In this document: positions 63,001 to 64,000 of the stretch, piece after piece
How the letters are laid out: the number at the start of each line of letters is the position of its first letter
Position numbering within the stretch: position 1 is the first letter of the stretch
Source of the DNA: Oreocharis arfaki
Lineage: Eukaryota; Chordata; Aves; Passeriformes; Paramythiidae
Direction: 5' to 3'
NCBI GenBank assembly: GCA_013398015.1
Contig: VZRR01007600.1
Span: 1,989,298-2,053,297 of the forward strand
DNA length: 64,000 nucleotides
Translations under genes and position numbers: made by a program
The notes under the pieces: generated by a model
Databases searched by the model: none
Seen by the model: the letters and a program-made list of their open reading frames with translations, nothing else
What the model was told of the DNA's origin: nothing

Positions 63001-64000
63001 TATTTGTCTTGTAGCAGTGCTAACGCATCGCACCCTTTTATCCCATTTATTTCCTCTCCAGAAGTTGAACATCAATAGAGAACACAACTGCAAGGAGAGT
63101 TCCTGAACCAGAAGTTCCTTCTTTGGAGATTACAGCACACTACCAAGAAAGCATTTGAAGAATTGACACATGCAACTCTCTGTCCTGCTACATATTTTCT
63201 TTGATAGATTGGAGAGCATAGAGAGGTTAGTGGATGAGAGAAATGACTGAGAGGAGATGACTAGGCTTCAAACCTGTGAGGGAAAATGACAAAGGAAAAA
63301 CTTCACAACTGACAACATCATAGAAAAGTATGCTGAGGGTTATCTCAGCTTACTCTAGCAGAAAACTCACTTGACAAAGTTGCTTAGAGTCAAAAGAAGC
63401 GCCATGATCATCAGGAAATGGACAACCCTCAGTTTCACAGTGTTCATTGGCAGCTAACAGGGTATTTGGAAGGTGACATCTCCATTTCAGAGACCTCCCA
63501 GACCATGTTGCCTGAATGTCAGAGATGTAAAAGAAGCCACAGAAACTTTTGCTTGTATAAGGTTCCCCAAAAGGATTCATACCAAGAACTCTTGCAGTTT
63601 CTCCTGATTCCATATTAACAAGATCAAAGAAAGAGTGTGTTGCAGACCACTGTTCACCAATCTGGCCAGCTGGTGCCCAGGACTGGTGCTGGTTGCAACT
63701 CCTGCTGGGATGTAGCTGGCACCCAGCCCATTCAGATCTGCAGGCTGTTTGCTGCTGTTAGATCCAGCCTGCTCTTTGATGCACCGGCTTGGAAAGTCAG
63801 ATTTTACTGGCAAACACAGCTATTGCAAGTAACCACTTGAACAGCTGTGGAAGTGGTGCAATGTGTGTTTGGCCAACTTCTTACTGAGATAGCGCTTGCT
63901 TATTTTGTTTCATATAATAATTGGGAAAGCAAGAGGCAGCAGACAGAAGAAGGGGGGGAGCAAGTCTGGATGACACTACAGTCTGCTATGACTCACTGGT

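Larger units (their letters stand above)
59586..64000. other. AT-rich non-coding stretch, no gene recognised
   Basis: An AAACCC-type tract lies at 59680-59710, and T16 at 59995-60010. Frames up to 87 codons near 63350-63840 are open on both strands in slightly GC-richer sequence but have no domain. Nothing else is recognised up to the window end. Confidence 0.55.

Noticed and set aside
1..64000. Search for tRNA, snRNA, rRNA, telomeric repeats, CRISPR arrays and LTR pairs
   Set aside because: I saw no B-box tRNA core in a foldable context, no snRNA start, no TTAGGG array, no regularly spaced repeats and no long direct terminal repeats. Divergent LTRs could be missed by eye.

Overview
The window looks like vertebrate, specifically avian, non-coding nuclear DNA. 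The evidence is AT-rich sequence, no dense protein-coding organisation, and several CR1 LINE fragments whose 3' ends carry the bird-typical octamer (ATTCTATG-like) tail and the 'ctggaagggac' block. One subfamily signature, the 15.7 kb copy with a 'tcctgagctggaagggac'-type 3' end, is common in Neoaves, so a neoavian bird is a reasonable inference, but the species cannot be fixed from sequence alone. I recognise no complete protein-coding gene and no tRNA, rRNA or snRNA. The open frames of 60-147 codons are what a 64 kb AT-rich stretch gives by chance, and most begin at non-ATG codons.

Layout. 1-13.9 kb: unique AT-rich DNA with one fossil MIR/CORE-SINE piece at about 5.4 kb. 13.9-17.9 kb: a cluster of three CR1 fragments, all on the minus strand. 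They are a 1.2 kb 5'-truncated copy with a frameshifted reverse transcriptase, a 0.2 kb 3' end, and an internal RT piece without a 3' end. 17.9-47 kb: unique DNA with microsatellites, poly-A/T tracts, G/T-rich tracts, short hairpins, a ~460 bp inverted-repeat structure (22.8-23.2 kb), and a weak two-exon gene candidate at 31.6-32.5 kb. 47-64 kb: an ancient CR1-like 3' end (47.3 kb), two more minus-strand CR1 3' ends (50.2 and 54.6 kb), a long pure (AAT)n array (55.35 kb), an isolated CpG-rich patch (58.6-58.8 kb) and a short plus-strand CR1 3' end (59.5 kb).

Recognisable transposon DNA sums to about 2.4 kb, under 4% of the window. With no exons of a known gene, the window is best read as a gene desert or part of a very large intron. 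Its functional content, if any, is likely to be regulatory (conserved non-coding elements) or lncRNA. I did not find a convincing new biological system. The items most worth checking are the CpG-rich patch, the phase-compatible exon pair, and the large inverted repeat.
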